From Spirometra erinaceieuropaei (Eukaryota > Platyhelminthes > Cestoda > Diphyllobothriidea > Diphyllobothriidae): DNA of 64,000 nt. The stretch covers positions 195,340 to 259,339 of the forward strand of contig CACRXP010000661.1 in the NCBI GenBank assembly GCA_902702965.1, written 5' to 3'. Positions 43,271 to 55,012 of this stretch are shown here, in pieces (the stretch's first letter is position 1; every line of letters starts with the position of its first letter). The notes beneath the pieces were generated by a model. That model saw only the letters and a list, made by a program, of their open reading frames with translations. It made no database searches and was not told the origin of the DNA. The position numbers were made by a program, and so were the translations under genes.

Positions 43271-45873
43271 AATCGGTCTCTTCCGCACAAAACGCTCATT
43301 ACATAGGAACGAGATGTGGAAATACGTTTGAATGCCTTGAAAGACTAACACATGAACAAATATTGGACGCCCTATGTGACACCTGGTGTACGAAAATTAT
43401 TACTTTCTCCCTTGTTACGGCTTAAAAAGGCAGACAGTGGACTTTTGCCCGCCTACCTGCTTACTGGCGCCGTTCGGTTAGGCTGCATATAAATCCAACG
43501 CTGGTTCATGGGGTGGGGGTTTCTTTCGTTCCGGCGCAAAATGATCAGACAGCGACACAACTTGTGAATATTGCCTACGCGCGGAGGACGTCGCCGGGCT
43601 CTAAAATGCCACAAACATGTGCCAGGAACGTTTGTCCCAGTGCCCGATCTTCATGTTATGTGGGCATCCCCAGCACTCCTCTAACACGCGAACGACGAAG
43701 GGACCAGCCAAGACTGTCCTTTAATGGCAAACAGAAGTTGACAGAGATTGCTCCTGACCTTTTTCTTGGACATCGGTCCCAACAACAATCCTGCTGCAAT
43801 TACTCTTGGCGGCAGAATGCTCCTTGCTGGCACACTGAGCCGCACAATCTGTACCGTCGTATTCCGTCGTGCAAAGAACACAGAAAAGGCGTACGACATT
43901 AAAACAAATGTCGTGCAAGCCGGCGGCATGGACAAGCCTGCGCACAGAGTTTTGTTAATTGAAAAAAACATGAAAACTGGGACGGTCTACATGTTGTTGT
44001 TGCTGCTTTCAGCGCAGGTTGCGAAGATTCGAACTTCCAGTACGCTGTTCATCTATTCAAGCTCCTACAGCCTATCACCTGTGATTAGGGGCACAGTGAA
44101 GGAGGGCTCCTAGGTCTAAACTAACGGCTTGAGCGAATAGGGAAACTGCTTGTTTATTTCGAATATCCGGCAGCAACCTAGGTGGACAACGCAGAATAAA
44201 ATGCAATCGACAATCAGGAGGTTTGTCAACGAGGAAACGGGAGACTCGACTGACCGTTTTCAGTATATTCGAGGTCGGCAGCTAGCTATGACCCAACCGA
44301 GGCTTCTGCCGTTTAAAAATTCCCACACTTAAAGATTCAAAGACATTATTTAAGGGTGCTTTATGGCTCAATTAATGCATGGACTATGAAGTGCATTAGT
44401 CTCTCAAAAAAGTGGTTTTATTACGGCTACTGAAACCACTCCAGGGGTAGCTCACGTGAAAAGGTCGATCTTTGTTATGGAAATATTTAATGGGTATATG
44501 CGCCTGAGATGCGGGCAGGCTTGAACAAAGGCGTATCGTATCCTCGGTGTTTCAAAAGCGAAAAGTTCAGATGGGCCAGTGGGGCTCGACTGGGTATGTT
44601 TAAAGTATAAAATGAATAAGCAGGACTATAGTACTCCTATTAGATGACTAAAGTATGGGGAGTAACTAGTGAGTCATGGTCATGAAGATATATATGGTGA
44701 TTTTAGGGCACCAAAGCGCCCTGCATTTCACTCTTTTGCTTAATCCATTCAGAAAAAGATGCTTTTCTCGAGCAAAATATGTTTAAAAGTAAATGTATTA
44801 AGAAGGAAGATTGCAAATTTCAGCAAAATTAAACGTTGGATGCGAAAGAACAGGTTATTTTCCAAAAACCAAATGTTTTGACGACTTAAAAAAGTCGGAT
44901 TTGTAAATCTGTGTGCTTTGCTGACTTAAAAAGCGGCAATAACATTCACAGGCAGCCTTTTGTTTAAGCATACCTGTCTTTTCCTAACATGGAGAATAAC
45001 CCGTAGGCAAGCACATAAGGCCCCCCGCTAAACGATTGTTTAAACACGTATGCATGTAATAAGATACTTTTTGCGCGGCTTGGCTTCTGCTAATGCGTAA
45101 TTCAGAAGCAAGACGGGCAGAGCATTCACAGTTTCAATATTTATCTGACCATTATGTTGTACATGTGCAATCATAGTGGACAAAGATAGCGAATGGGGTG
45201 CCAAGATAAAGAGAAGGGTGAGTTCTTTCGTCTCTGGCAGAAACGTTTTCAGTAATTTTCGAGAAGCTGAAAGAGCAAGCTGGGCGTGTCAATTTTTTCT
45301 CGAATTAACACCGAAAAAGGTAAAGGCGTGGACATTCCTCAAGGAAATATCCGTTGAAGGCAAGTTATAGTGACGAACATACAAGATGGGTTTTTTTCGT
45401 TTATAAAGAGCATATTCGTAAAGGAATGCCGCAGTGGGCGTTCATTTTTGTGGACGATGTGGTCCCCTATTTGGTCAGCCTATAAATATCACTCAAACGG
45501 CAGCAGCATAAAAAGATCGTTCGAGGTCTCACTACCTCGGTAAATATTTTCAAGAAATATCTTGCTTTTATAACTATAACGAATACAAACTGCAGAAACT
45601 GCCTTTTTGGGCAGGAGATTGGGAACGCTGAGGACCGAAAAGGATTCACTGATATGTCATGGACACCCTATAAATCAGCGAATCAAACGTTGGTTAAAAC
45701 TCACAGTAATTTTGCGGAGGAAATGCTCTCTCGATAAATAGAAAATATTATGCTTCTGCTAACATCTGTCGACAAAACACGGACCTTTCTAAACAGGACA
45801 TGGCAAGAAGTACGCCCCGCCCAAATAACAAAGGTGGACCTGTGAATAATACCAAAAAGGTCAAAATATTCCC
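43271..45873. other. Unassigned 2.6-kb stretch
   Basis: The longest open frames (129 codons 43513-43902; 121 codons 43748-44113) overlap and show no known domain. ACGACATTaaaacAAATGTCGT near 43896 is a small hairpin. Confidence 0.45.
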
Positions 45874-46420
45874 CTGTCCTAACCCCAGCAATAACCCTAA
45901 CATAAATCCAAATTGTTGCTCTAATCTTCACCCTAACCTTAACTCTGCAGTTAACGCTAGCCTCCACCGCAACCGTAAAGCTAACCCTGATTTACCTTAA
46001 CGTTTACTTTTAAACTAACCTTAAACTTAATCCTTAACCTAATCTTAACCTTAAACCTAACCCCAAAATCACCGAAAGCTGGCTCAGAACCATCCGAATT
46101 GCAGGCAGTTCCTGTTCTGTTTAGGGGACAGGATATATAAAACTAAACCCTAACCCTGCCCTAAACGTGGGCTCACCAGTTAGCACTAGCCACTACCTTA
46201 ACCCTAAACTTGATCCTGGCCTTCCATGCCATTAGTTTAAAATCCGATCGAATCCTAGTCCACTGGAAGTTGTGTCAGAGCTACCCGTAGTGTAGGCGGT
46301 TCCTGTTTTTATTTACTGGTTAGAGAGCCGGGTAAACATTCAGTGTCCTAGCCTTGACACTAATCCTGACCCAGGACTTAAACCTAAACCCCAAATTTGG
46401 CCCGAATCCTTGTAGCGTCT
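45874..46420. repeat. Degenerate telomere-like (CCCTAA-type) tract with R3 units
   Basis: Many irregular CCTAACCC/ACCCTAA/CCTTAAC words occur at 45875-46060, 46145-46215 and 46345-46395. Between them are two R3 blocks about 190 bp apart (GGCTCAGAACCATCC...GCAGGCAGTTCCTG and GTGTCAGAGCTACCC...GTAGGCGGTTCCTG). Animal telomeres are TTAGGG, so this looks like an old interstitial array or a dispersed satellite. Confidence 0.65.
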
Positions 46421-46454
46421 AAGCAGTGAGAGTGTACTCAGTGCGCTACAATTG

Positions 46455-46580
46455 TCAGACCTTGTAGCTCAAGTGGTTTGAGCGCTGGCTGTACTAAAGC
46501 CTTCCCCTTACTGTGTGGGTTCGAATCCCACCGAGGCGCCGAGTTTTTCACAGTTGGGTCGATATGAATACAGTAGTCGC
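46455..46580 (+). mobile_element. SINE family A copy
   Basis: Head with A box TAGCTCAAGTGG, B box GGTTCGAATCC and full T-arm, then the tail GAGTTTTTCACAGTTGGGTCG. The cloverleaf is nearly complete but the family tail shows it is a SINE. Confidence 0.8.
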
Positions 46581-46611
46581 CACAATGAGGGCTTTATCAT
46601 GTACAGAATCC

Positions 46612-46905
46612 CGAGTTGTCCTCTCAGGCGGCGGTGACCGCCGGTGAAGCCAGGGCTTGTGTTGACTGCGTTTGGTTGCGCCTCAGATTTCGTGAGACGA
46701 TGGCGTCAGCCGTTCTTGTAGACTTGCAGAGCGAGCTCAAGCGGTGTCTGATCAATGGGTGTTGCATTGGCTGCTGAGATTCTGAAGACGTACGTGTGTC
46801 CGAGTTGAAGTCGGTCGAGTAGCTGCAGGTCAACACGTCTTGAACGACTCACCGCAAGGGGTGAATGATCTTGACACAACGTGGCCTTGAACAAGGACAC
46901 CAGAC
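46612..46905 (-). mobile_element. Repeat R2, second copy
   Basis: Inverted relative to 39590-39940. Minus-strand frames read GHTYVFRISAANA, faintly like a fibronectin-III strand, and LASPAVTAA stop. The similarity is too short to assign a domain. Confidence 0.5.
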
Positions 46906-47798
46906 ATGGCAATGATGGCTGTCACCAACACCCTAATCTTGGAATTTACCCTTATTGCCCTGGAAATTAGCATAAGTCTACATTCTCGCGTCTAGCTCGT
47001 CCGCCAATATTATTCAAACTTCTTAGTCCCTAACTGGCCAGTCAGTAAGTGAACTTGTGAAACATTTTCTGCCTTTGACGCCCTTATCAACTAAATGAAG
47101 CGAGATTCTCCTCACAGTAGTCAACTCCATATCCAACAGTGTGAAAGCGAAAACAATTGCAGCAACACTTTTGAAACCGATAAATAAACAATAGGCACTT
47201 GACTGGGTGGCACACTTGGTACTGCGTCACTTATGAAGGACACTCGAGTGGAAGCATTACAAGAGGCAATTTTTAGACGTTAATGTATTTCTTCTGTTTT
47301 TTTCTTTATTCAATTATTTGCAATTGTGTAATCCTAAAATTCAACTCACCCATTTAACTCGAATTTTCGCTTTTTCAACATTCTGAACTTTCTTGAGGAA
47401 TTTATTATTTCAAGCCAACGTAATAGGACGTCCAGTATTACTTTGTAGGATTACTTAAATGAAGTCCAGTCGTTATTCATTTGGTATTTTGGTTGGTCCA
47501 TTTGGACTGGTTTCTGATTAATTAAGCATTGTCATGCTTCTTTACTAAGCGGTGTAGACCTAACTTGAGAGCATCACATGGTTCGTAACCCCGTTTCTAA
47601 CTGAGAGTGGCCACTGCCTATCTAAAAAACTAGTGGCTCAATGAGGATACGTCGCAGTGCAATCAAACAAGATGGGTACATAAACGGTACATTGGACCGA
47701 TAGTCATGTAAGTTTCTAGTGACTACCCGTCTTTATATCTATGACGGCATTAAAAGTCGCATGTGCTGCTGCGTTTCAAAGCAGGCATAATGCAATTA
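46906..47798. other. Unassigned stretch
   Basis: No gene recognised. Confidence 0.5.
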
Positions 47799-48717
47799 NN
47801 NNNNNNNNNNNNNNNNNNNNNNNNNNNNNNNNNNNNNNNNNNNNNNNNNNNNNNNNNNNNNNNNNNNNNNNNNNNNNNNNNNNNNNNNNNNNNNNNNNNN
47901 NNNNNNNNNNNNNNNNNNNNNNNNNNNNNNNNNNNNNNNNNNNNNNNNNNNNNNNNNNNNNNNNNNNNNNNNNNNNNNNNNNNNNNNNNNNNNNNNNNNN
48001 NNNNNNNNNNNNNNNNNNNNNNNNNNNNNNNNNNNNNNNNNNNNNNNNNNNNNNNNNNNNNNNNNNNNNNNNNNNNNNNNNNNNNNNNNNNNNNNNNNNN
48101 NNNNNNNNNNNNNNNNNNNNNNNNNNNNNNNNNNNNNNNNNNNNNNNNNNNNNNNNNNNNNNNNNNNNNNNNNNNNNNNNNNNNNNNNNNNNNNNNNNNN
48201 NNNNNNNNNNNNNNNNNNNNNNNNNNNNNNNNNNNNNNNNNNNNNNNNNNNNNNNNNNNNNNNNNNNNNNNNNNNNNNNNNNNNNNNNNNNNNNNNNNNN
48301 NNNNNNNNNNNNNNNNNNNNNNNNNNNNNNNNNNNNNNNNNNNNNNNNNNNNNNNNNNNNNNNNNNNNNNNNNNNNNNNNNNNNNNNNNNNNNNNNNNNN
48401 NNNNNNNNNNNNNNNNNNNNNNNNNNNNNNNNNNNNNNNNNNNNNNNNNNNNNNNNNNNNNNNNNNNNNNNNNNNNNNNNNNNNNNNNNNNNNNNNNNNN
48501 NNNNNNNNNNNNNNNNNNNNNNNNNNNNNNNNNNNNNNNNNNNNNNNNNNNNNNNNNNNNNNNNNNNNNNNNNNNNNNNNNNNNNNNNNNNNNNNNNNNN
48601 NNNNNNNNNNNNNNNNNNNNNNNNNNNNNNNNNNNNNNNNNNNNNNNNNNNNNNNNNNNNNNNNNNNNNNNNNNNNNNNNNNNNNNNNNNNNNNNNNNNN
48701 NNNNNNNNNNNNNNNNN
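47799..48717. other. Assembly gap (919 N)
   Basis: A run of N. Whatever precedes the reverse transcriptase at 48718 is hidden, so reading frames crossing the gap are not evidence of coding. Confidence 0.99.
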
Positions 48718-50070
48718 TTCTTCTTAAATCTTGCAGTTATCAGATAGCCCCTATTTTAACACACCTAATCAATATGTCTTTCATGGAGTCCAAGATTCCC
48801 GACGCCTGGCGTACAGTGAGAATCACTCCCATCCCTAAAAAGCCTGCTAACTTTGGTCCTAAATCTTTTCGCCCAATTGCCTGCTCCTCTTCAATACTAA
48901 AGCTTGCTGAAAGAGTTGCTCTAGATATCATAAAGCCTTTTTCTTCCAGTTTTTTCGACCCCTTACAATTTGCATACAAAGCTAAACGGAGCACTTTAGA
49001 TGCTGTCGCACTTGTGGTCCACTCTGCTCTAAAAGTATTAGACAAGGGTTGCCGCGAGTATGCGTGCGTTTTTCTTGATTACTCCTCCGCCTTCAATACC
49101 GTCCCGCGCCCTCTTCTCCTTTCCAAAACCTCCGCATGTGGCTCTCCAGGCTGGGTCGTCTCTTGGCTGAGCGATTATGTTACCTTTCGCACCCAATTTG
49201 TCCAATCTGGCAAGCGGAAATCTTCGACCCTTCCCAATGACTGCGGTGTTCTTCAAGGTTCCATTCTATTCCCCTCACCTTTTCTCCCTCCACACTGATG
49301 ATCTCAGGTCCCCTAATGACTGTCTTCTGGTCAATTATGCTGACGATGTGGTTGTTGGACACCCTCTCAAAAGTCAGACACACCTCCGGTCTCTAAAGGA
49401 TGGCCTAAATCATGTCCTAGCGTGGTCGGAGGAAAATGCTCTCCTAATTAACAACCAAAAATCCGTTCAGTGTATTTTTCGACTGCGGCCCTCTCCTAAC
49501 CCTGATTCCTCTGACATTCTTCCTAACGAAGTATCCTCTTTCAGGTAACTCGGCGTTACTTTGTCCTCAAATCTTTCATTTTCCCTCCATATTGAGTCCC
49601 TATTTATTAAAGTTCGTAAACTTCTTTACTACATTCGTCGTTTACGTTCCTACCACACGCCTCAACCCTTAGTCAGGCGATTCATTGATGCCTGCATTCT
49701 TCCTCTTATCCTATACTGTTCTCCTGTCGTTTTTCCAGCTTTGTTAAAAAAGGATCTTTTAATTTTGAAACGAATCCTCCGCATGCTCTCTTCTGCTGCT
49801 GGCGTTTCTTATAGTTTTTTAGTTGACACAATCTTACAACGACACTTCAATGCGGTCAAGCAATTTGCTGGTCGAATTCTAGATGACGTTGACCATCCCC
49901 TACATTCCGATCTTATGTCTGCCAAGTCTTCCCGCCCGATGCGCCGCAACTTCCGTCTTATATCCTGTCGCACATCGGCTTATCGAGCTTCTGTATTGCC
50001 ATTCCTAGCGCGCTATCTTACGTGCGAAGAGACAGAAATAGAGAAGCTAAGACTTGAACTATCCCCATAA
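48718..50070 (+). pseudogene. CR1-like non-LTR reverse transcriptase
   Basis: RT domain from just after the gap: early motifs WRTVRITPIPKK and FRPIACSSS; motif A with FLDYSSAFNTV; motif B region NDCGVLQGS; catalytic box NYADDVVVG; then LGVTLSSNLSFS and the C-terminal region IDACILPLILYCSPV. A one-base frameshift lies near 49265-49272 and a TAA at 49546-49548 interrupts the second frame, which then runs on to 50070. The enzyme copies element RNA at a nicked target. The nuclease part is in or before the gap. Clade is by general resemblance only. Confidence 0.85.
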
Positions 50071-50220
50071 TAATCATTTCTTTGTGTTAAACTTTGACTC
50101 TTGAATAATCTATTAACTTATTTACTGCCCATAGTGAATGGAGCCAACTTTTTGCTGAAAATTTTTAACATATGATTCCAAAATAAAGCGCATTCCTCTC
50201 TTCTCTCTTCTTCTAGACCA
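50071..50220 (+). mobile_element. 3' untranslated end of the CR1-like element
   Basis: AT-rich segment with AAATAAAG at about 50181 followed by a TCTC-rich run. The exact end is not defined. Confidence 0.4.
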
Positions 50221-52397
50221 TCTGCTGTCTACACGTTTTTTTGAATCCATAAAGGGGGGGGGGAGAGAGAATACACCGAACTAGTGGACACGACCGGTCA
50301 TTTAGGGGCAAAGCTCCCGGATGTACAACCGTCCTCGTACCAATCGTGTTTCGTACGACCCAGTAGCACATTTTATCTACATGTATTTAGTCAATAGACT
50401 ATAATTTCAGTCATCAGGAGACAAAGTCTTGACGACAGTTCTGTTTCACGGGTGTTATTTGGGGAGGATAAGTATCGATTATAGCCCGTTCTTGGGCTTA
50501 TATCTCTAAGAAGTACTATATTCTAAGAACCTTCTATGTCATGAAACCGTTTAGCGGGCTGTTCTTCCAGCGATTCGTGTCCGGTGGCGCGAGCTACCTG
50601 ACCCAGTTGTCGTCAGTAGTAAGAAAGCGCTGAGGTGTAAATCATGAAGTCCAGAGTCTGAATTCTTGACCTGATTGCGGATGTTGAGCCGTACAAATGA
50701 TACGTTTCTCTCTGCTCATGAAGCTACACATACCACTAGTTGCTTTCTTTTTTATCGTAGCCGTGAAATCTGTGAGACAAAAGCGTTGGTCGTTGGGTGC
50801 GTAATCTGTGCACTCCAAGCTGTGTCATACAGCGGCAGGTTATCGGCAAAACCCGTGTCTTGGCTTTTACATATTACCTGTGCTGTTCAGCACGGAACAT
50901 TGTGCAACCTAGGCATATCGACCCCTTCTTTTGGAAGACCATGAGCATGTTTTCGTATATCGTTAGTGTGGAATCCCCTAGAATGACCTTGTTTACTACA
51001 ATAAAGCCCGAAAAGCCGTTCAACTGCTTTTATGAAACTAAGGTTTACGAAAATCGCTCTTCAGCCGCGAACTTTACTTAAACGAACTACCTAAAAGATT
51101 TAAGTAGCAAAAATCATAACCTCTAAGCGTGGTGGGAGAATCCAGTCGTATCTTCAGCAAGCTTTAACGCCGGCACATTTGGCCTTCCAACCCATCCCTG
51201 CGGTCTACCTAACCTTTGGAAAAAGGCCTCACGTGCACGATGAGGGGCAAAAATCTGCACAAACTTACAGAAACCATGGGAATGAGCAGTTTGGTTGCGG
51301 AATACTGCCAACCAAATCTAGCTGACGCCCCGAGAGGTGATATAACTGAGCTTGTAGAAATGGGTTTCGTCGTAAGGCTTACGGATTCTGCGATAGGTGA
51401 GGACTCAAGAAAAGCACAACTACAGGAACAGCTCCCTCCTACACGTTCTTTCTGCCAGGACACACTCCAAACGCACAATCAGAACCAACAGAAACCCCCG
51501 CACTAAGTCGAAGGACATAACTATCGTCCAAGAACGACTCCCGACTTACACGCACAGTTTAAGCCTAGATAGTCTAGGTTGGTCACTAGGATGTCGACTT
51601 TCTGACGGCTGATCTAATTAAGCATGGCACTCAGTATCCTACTAGGAGAGAGAGAGAGAGAGCAACTAGTGACTTCATGCTGGGCGAGTTAATTCATTGC
51701 TGCATTCCGGTCCCTGCTCTGTTACTACTGAAGCTGAATCACGCTGTTCAGACTACGACACCGCTTCCCACGATTAGTCGTGCTGTCTTGATGCAGTTTC
51801 GGCTTCCGACGGTCATGGGCTCCATCCAGCGCTCACTCTCATACGCCTATGCGATCTGTCTAAATAAAGGGTGTGGTCAACCAGACCTAACTGGTAGTTT
51901 GGTAACTCATCATTCTGGTGTCGTCGTCTACAAATTGGTGATTCCTGATGCAATCCATCAAGCGCGCTCTAAGTCGTAATCGGCAATGTAGTCAGACAGT
52001 AAACATGAAATTCCTCCTACAGCATTTGGAACGAATTAAGCCCTTTTAATCAGTCGACTATCCACTCTAACTTCCTCTCCTTTCGCGAGGCTGAGGCCAC
52101 ACACAGAGATAGTTTCGTGCATTTTTATTCAAGCTGTGTGAAGTTCATTGCTCGTGACACCCTTTATTTCACCCCTTCAAATTTTCCGCTGGGCCAGTAT
52201 GTTTACGGAAGAACGGGGCACGAGACGCATTGAACAAGCTGTTTTACGAACCTTCCCAGCAGCAAGAGCTCGAGTGTTGTTCTCGAGCAACCCTGTTTTA
52301 CACGGAGGTAAGGATAGATTGCCAACACACGCCACCGACGTGTGCATTGGCTCCTTTACCTACTACTATGGAGCGGACTGTATATTGATCGTTTGGG
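50221..52397. other. Unassigned 2.2-kb stretch
   Basis: No gene recognised. Low-complexity tracts: G run followed by GA at 50255-50270, and (GA)n at 51644-51662. Open frames of up to 100 codons show no known domain. Confidence 0.5.
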
Positions 52398-55012
52398 CTG
52401 CAATGGGTTCTTCTTAGAGTGGCCTTTATGGCGCTCCCACTCCGCGGGATCCGAGCTAGGTGGGACGACACGCATAGGTGCGGCCATTGCCGCGCCAGCT
52501 CCTTCTGTTGTTGTGGGTTGAAATCCTAGTCATTGGCTGTGTGGACCTGGGGAGTGTGGAGTGGAGCACCAAGGTGCGGACCCGACCGCGCCATCTACCT
52601 GCGCCTTCCGTCGCCTTCGGTCTTCTTGACTATCTCCTGACACCGGCTGCAGGTGGGGTGGGGGGGGGGATAGAGCGCGGAAGATGCGGCGCAAGTCCAA
52701 ACCCACTATAAACTAAATCACAAGCAAGTCCCCGTGTCTGTTTAACCCTGCTGCGAAGCACACGGTGAAAATCGTCGGCAAAGACGGCCAAACTGCCATA
52801 CTGATCACATGAGTCAGCGCCCATGTAGATTGAAACGGGAACATCTCTCGGCACAGTTAAGAAAAAGCAACCTAAGAACATAATCCGCCCTATTCTTGCA
52901 CACATTGTTGATTCTGGGCATCGTGCGGACCCCAACGAAGCTTTCTGTGCGATTGACAAGGTCACACCGAACGACCCTAGACCACTGGGTCAGCGTCTAC
53001 TAGCGAAGGTAAAACCGACTGCTATCATCAGTTTGCGGAAGCCGTCCCTGCGCGAGGAGGAGGACCTGGTGCAGACTTCGCGCCTACCGTGGCCAGAGTC
53101 CGGTTAGCTGCATGCGCTTCTCGGCGTCCTCCCCCTTCCCCTTTGCCACTACCTCCTAACCCGCCGTGTCTTATAACCGCCCCATCCATTCCCAAAACCC
53201 AGCTGTACAAAAAGGCGAATTTTAACGAATTTCTCTTACCATTCACGTGTTTTACTTTTAATCCGTCCCCACATAAATGTACTTGTTTGACGAGGATTTA
53301 TTGAGAGCACACGTATGCTCGCCGACTGATCTAAATTCTCCCATGGGTACTTTGGAGACTTCAAATTCGTCGCTTGCTCCTACTCGTCCGCAATGCAGAC
53401 CAGAACTTCCAAAATGTAACAATGAGTATTCATTAGTTTACCACTCGCGAGCGTCCGTATCTATGACCTTTTGGCAACCAGCCTGTGTGCAAAGGACCAC
53501 AATCGACATCTGACCCTCGGGATTGACCGCAGGCATGATCATGACTGCCAACTTTTTCTACACTTACTTGTCTGTTCACTAGGTCGCAAACAACGGCGAG
53601 AGACTCCTAAAAATGTTGCTGGTATGCACGATCTTCCAAACACCACACCCAGCGCTACTTGCCGTGCTGCTAGGGCATGGGCAACTTCTCTCTCTCCAAT
53701 GGACCCTGGCAGAGTCAAATCGATCTCTGGTCGCCATTTTGAGGAAGTTGCTGCCTGCGGAAACCCGCCGCAGTATGAGTGCGATCTTCCGGTCGGCAAT
53801 CCTCTCACGGGACTTCCTGAAGACAGAGGCCTCGTTCCTCTCCGATCTGAGGTCCCTTTTACTATTACACTCAAACACAACCCCGTGACTTTCGTCACTT
53901 AGAAGCAATCTGCTATCGTGTCACGGTGAGTTGGGCGATCGACAGAGTTGGCTGACGAACTCTCCAGTCCATCGACTTCTCTTCCTATCGGCATTTGGGA
54001 ATAACATCCAGCGGAGCTGGTCAGCTATCGTGGCGACGAGAAAAGCAACGGCACTTAAATGGGGGAAGCTTCATTTACCACTGGTAACAGCACTAGTCTT
54101 TGTGACCTCTTAACCGTCTTACGTTACACCGTAGTATTTGTTCACTTAGCCGCACAACCATTCCCATCCCGGAGTAAGTCGGTTATTGATTTGCTCGTTT
54201 GCCCGATAAGCAGGATTACGTCAGGGCCCCGGCGTGGACGTACCTAGTGGCAGAGAGGTAGGCCCCATTGCCACAACAAGTCCCCACACGGAAGTTTTGT
54301 GGGCCAGGCGTTCGGTTCCGCAACTTCCATCTTTCTGATGCGAAACCCCTCAGCACACGTAGAGGCGGTAGTCGTGATCAAAGACTGTATCGGCACTTGA
54401 CAACACTCTTCGATGTCTTCACTACTGTAACGATTAATCGAGGCACACCACCCAAGTCCGCCCTTAAGTAATGACGAATACATCACTGGAATCTCGAACG
54501 ACCAGTTGCCCGGCTGCCAGAGACCTGATTGTGATGTTTTGCTAACAATCATACTCCGGTCGGCCCTGTATGCCGATCTCTACTGCCCCACCGCAGAACA
54601 GATACCGGATGCGCAGCGACTACGACTCGTATGCTGTGGCTGGGTGCGCAGGTCACTGAGAGCGCACCACTGCGGTTCTGTCGACGTCGCTGAAGGTGTG
54701 AAGGCACTTATTATCCGGCACTATGATGAGGCAGTGAGAATTCCGAACGTCAGTAATCTGAACTTTCCGGGGCGGACTTAAAATGCAGTCCATAAATTCT
54801 ACTCTTACATTTGCACAGTCGATTTTCGACTTCCCTCATAGACAGGCAGATTGAAGTCCGGAGGAAAGTGCGCCTTCGACTCAAACATCCCTGTTGGAGA
54901 CTTAACTCAGCTGAAGAAAAATATATATGAACGAACCTGCGTCCCACCACCGCTTCCCAGCGCTCTGACCTTATGCGTCGTGCAAAATAAAACTTCAGTC
55001 GGGCGTTTTTGA
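52398..55012 (+). repeat. 2.6-kb direct tandem duplication, unit 1
   Basis: Starts GCAATGGGTTCTTCTTAGAG, paralleled at 55018, and ends GGGCGTTTTTGAGTTGC, paralleled at about 57496. It contains an R1 block, a PLE-B endonuclease end and ~1.9 kb with no recognised coding. Shared landmarks include CACGTATGCTCGCCGACTG and GAGCGCACCACTGCGGTTC. Confidence 0.85.
52860..53105 (+). pseudogene. PLE-B endonuclease C-terminal relic (unit 1)
   Basis: Reads AHIVDSGHRADPNEAFCAID and KVTPNDPRPLGQRLLAKV, then ISLRKPSL and DLVQTSRLPWPESG stop. It matches the C-terminal signature at 9405-9735. Frame changes occur before and within it. Nothing of RT is visible. Confidence 0.7.

Noticed and set aside
46461..46540. 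Possible functional tRNA gene
   Set aside because: Good A/B boxes and T-arm, but a weak acceptor and anticodon arm and the same 3' tail as other SINE-A copies.
46706..46912. Fibronectin-III exon
   Set aside because: Only about a dozen residues (GHTYVFRISAANA) look similar, and the second repeat copy does not preserve the pattern.
47741..49298. Very long open frames of 328 and 511 codons
   Set aside because: They run through the N gap. Only the part after 48717 is real sequence, and it is a retroelement RT.
51216..51506. 96-codon frame as a small gene
   Set aside because: A long frame of similar size lies on the opposite strand and no domain is recognisable.
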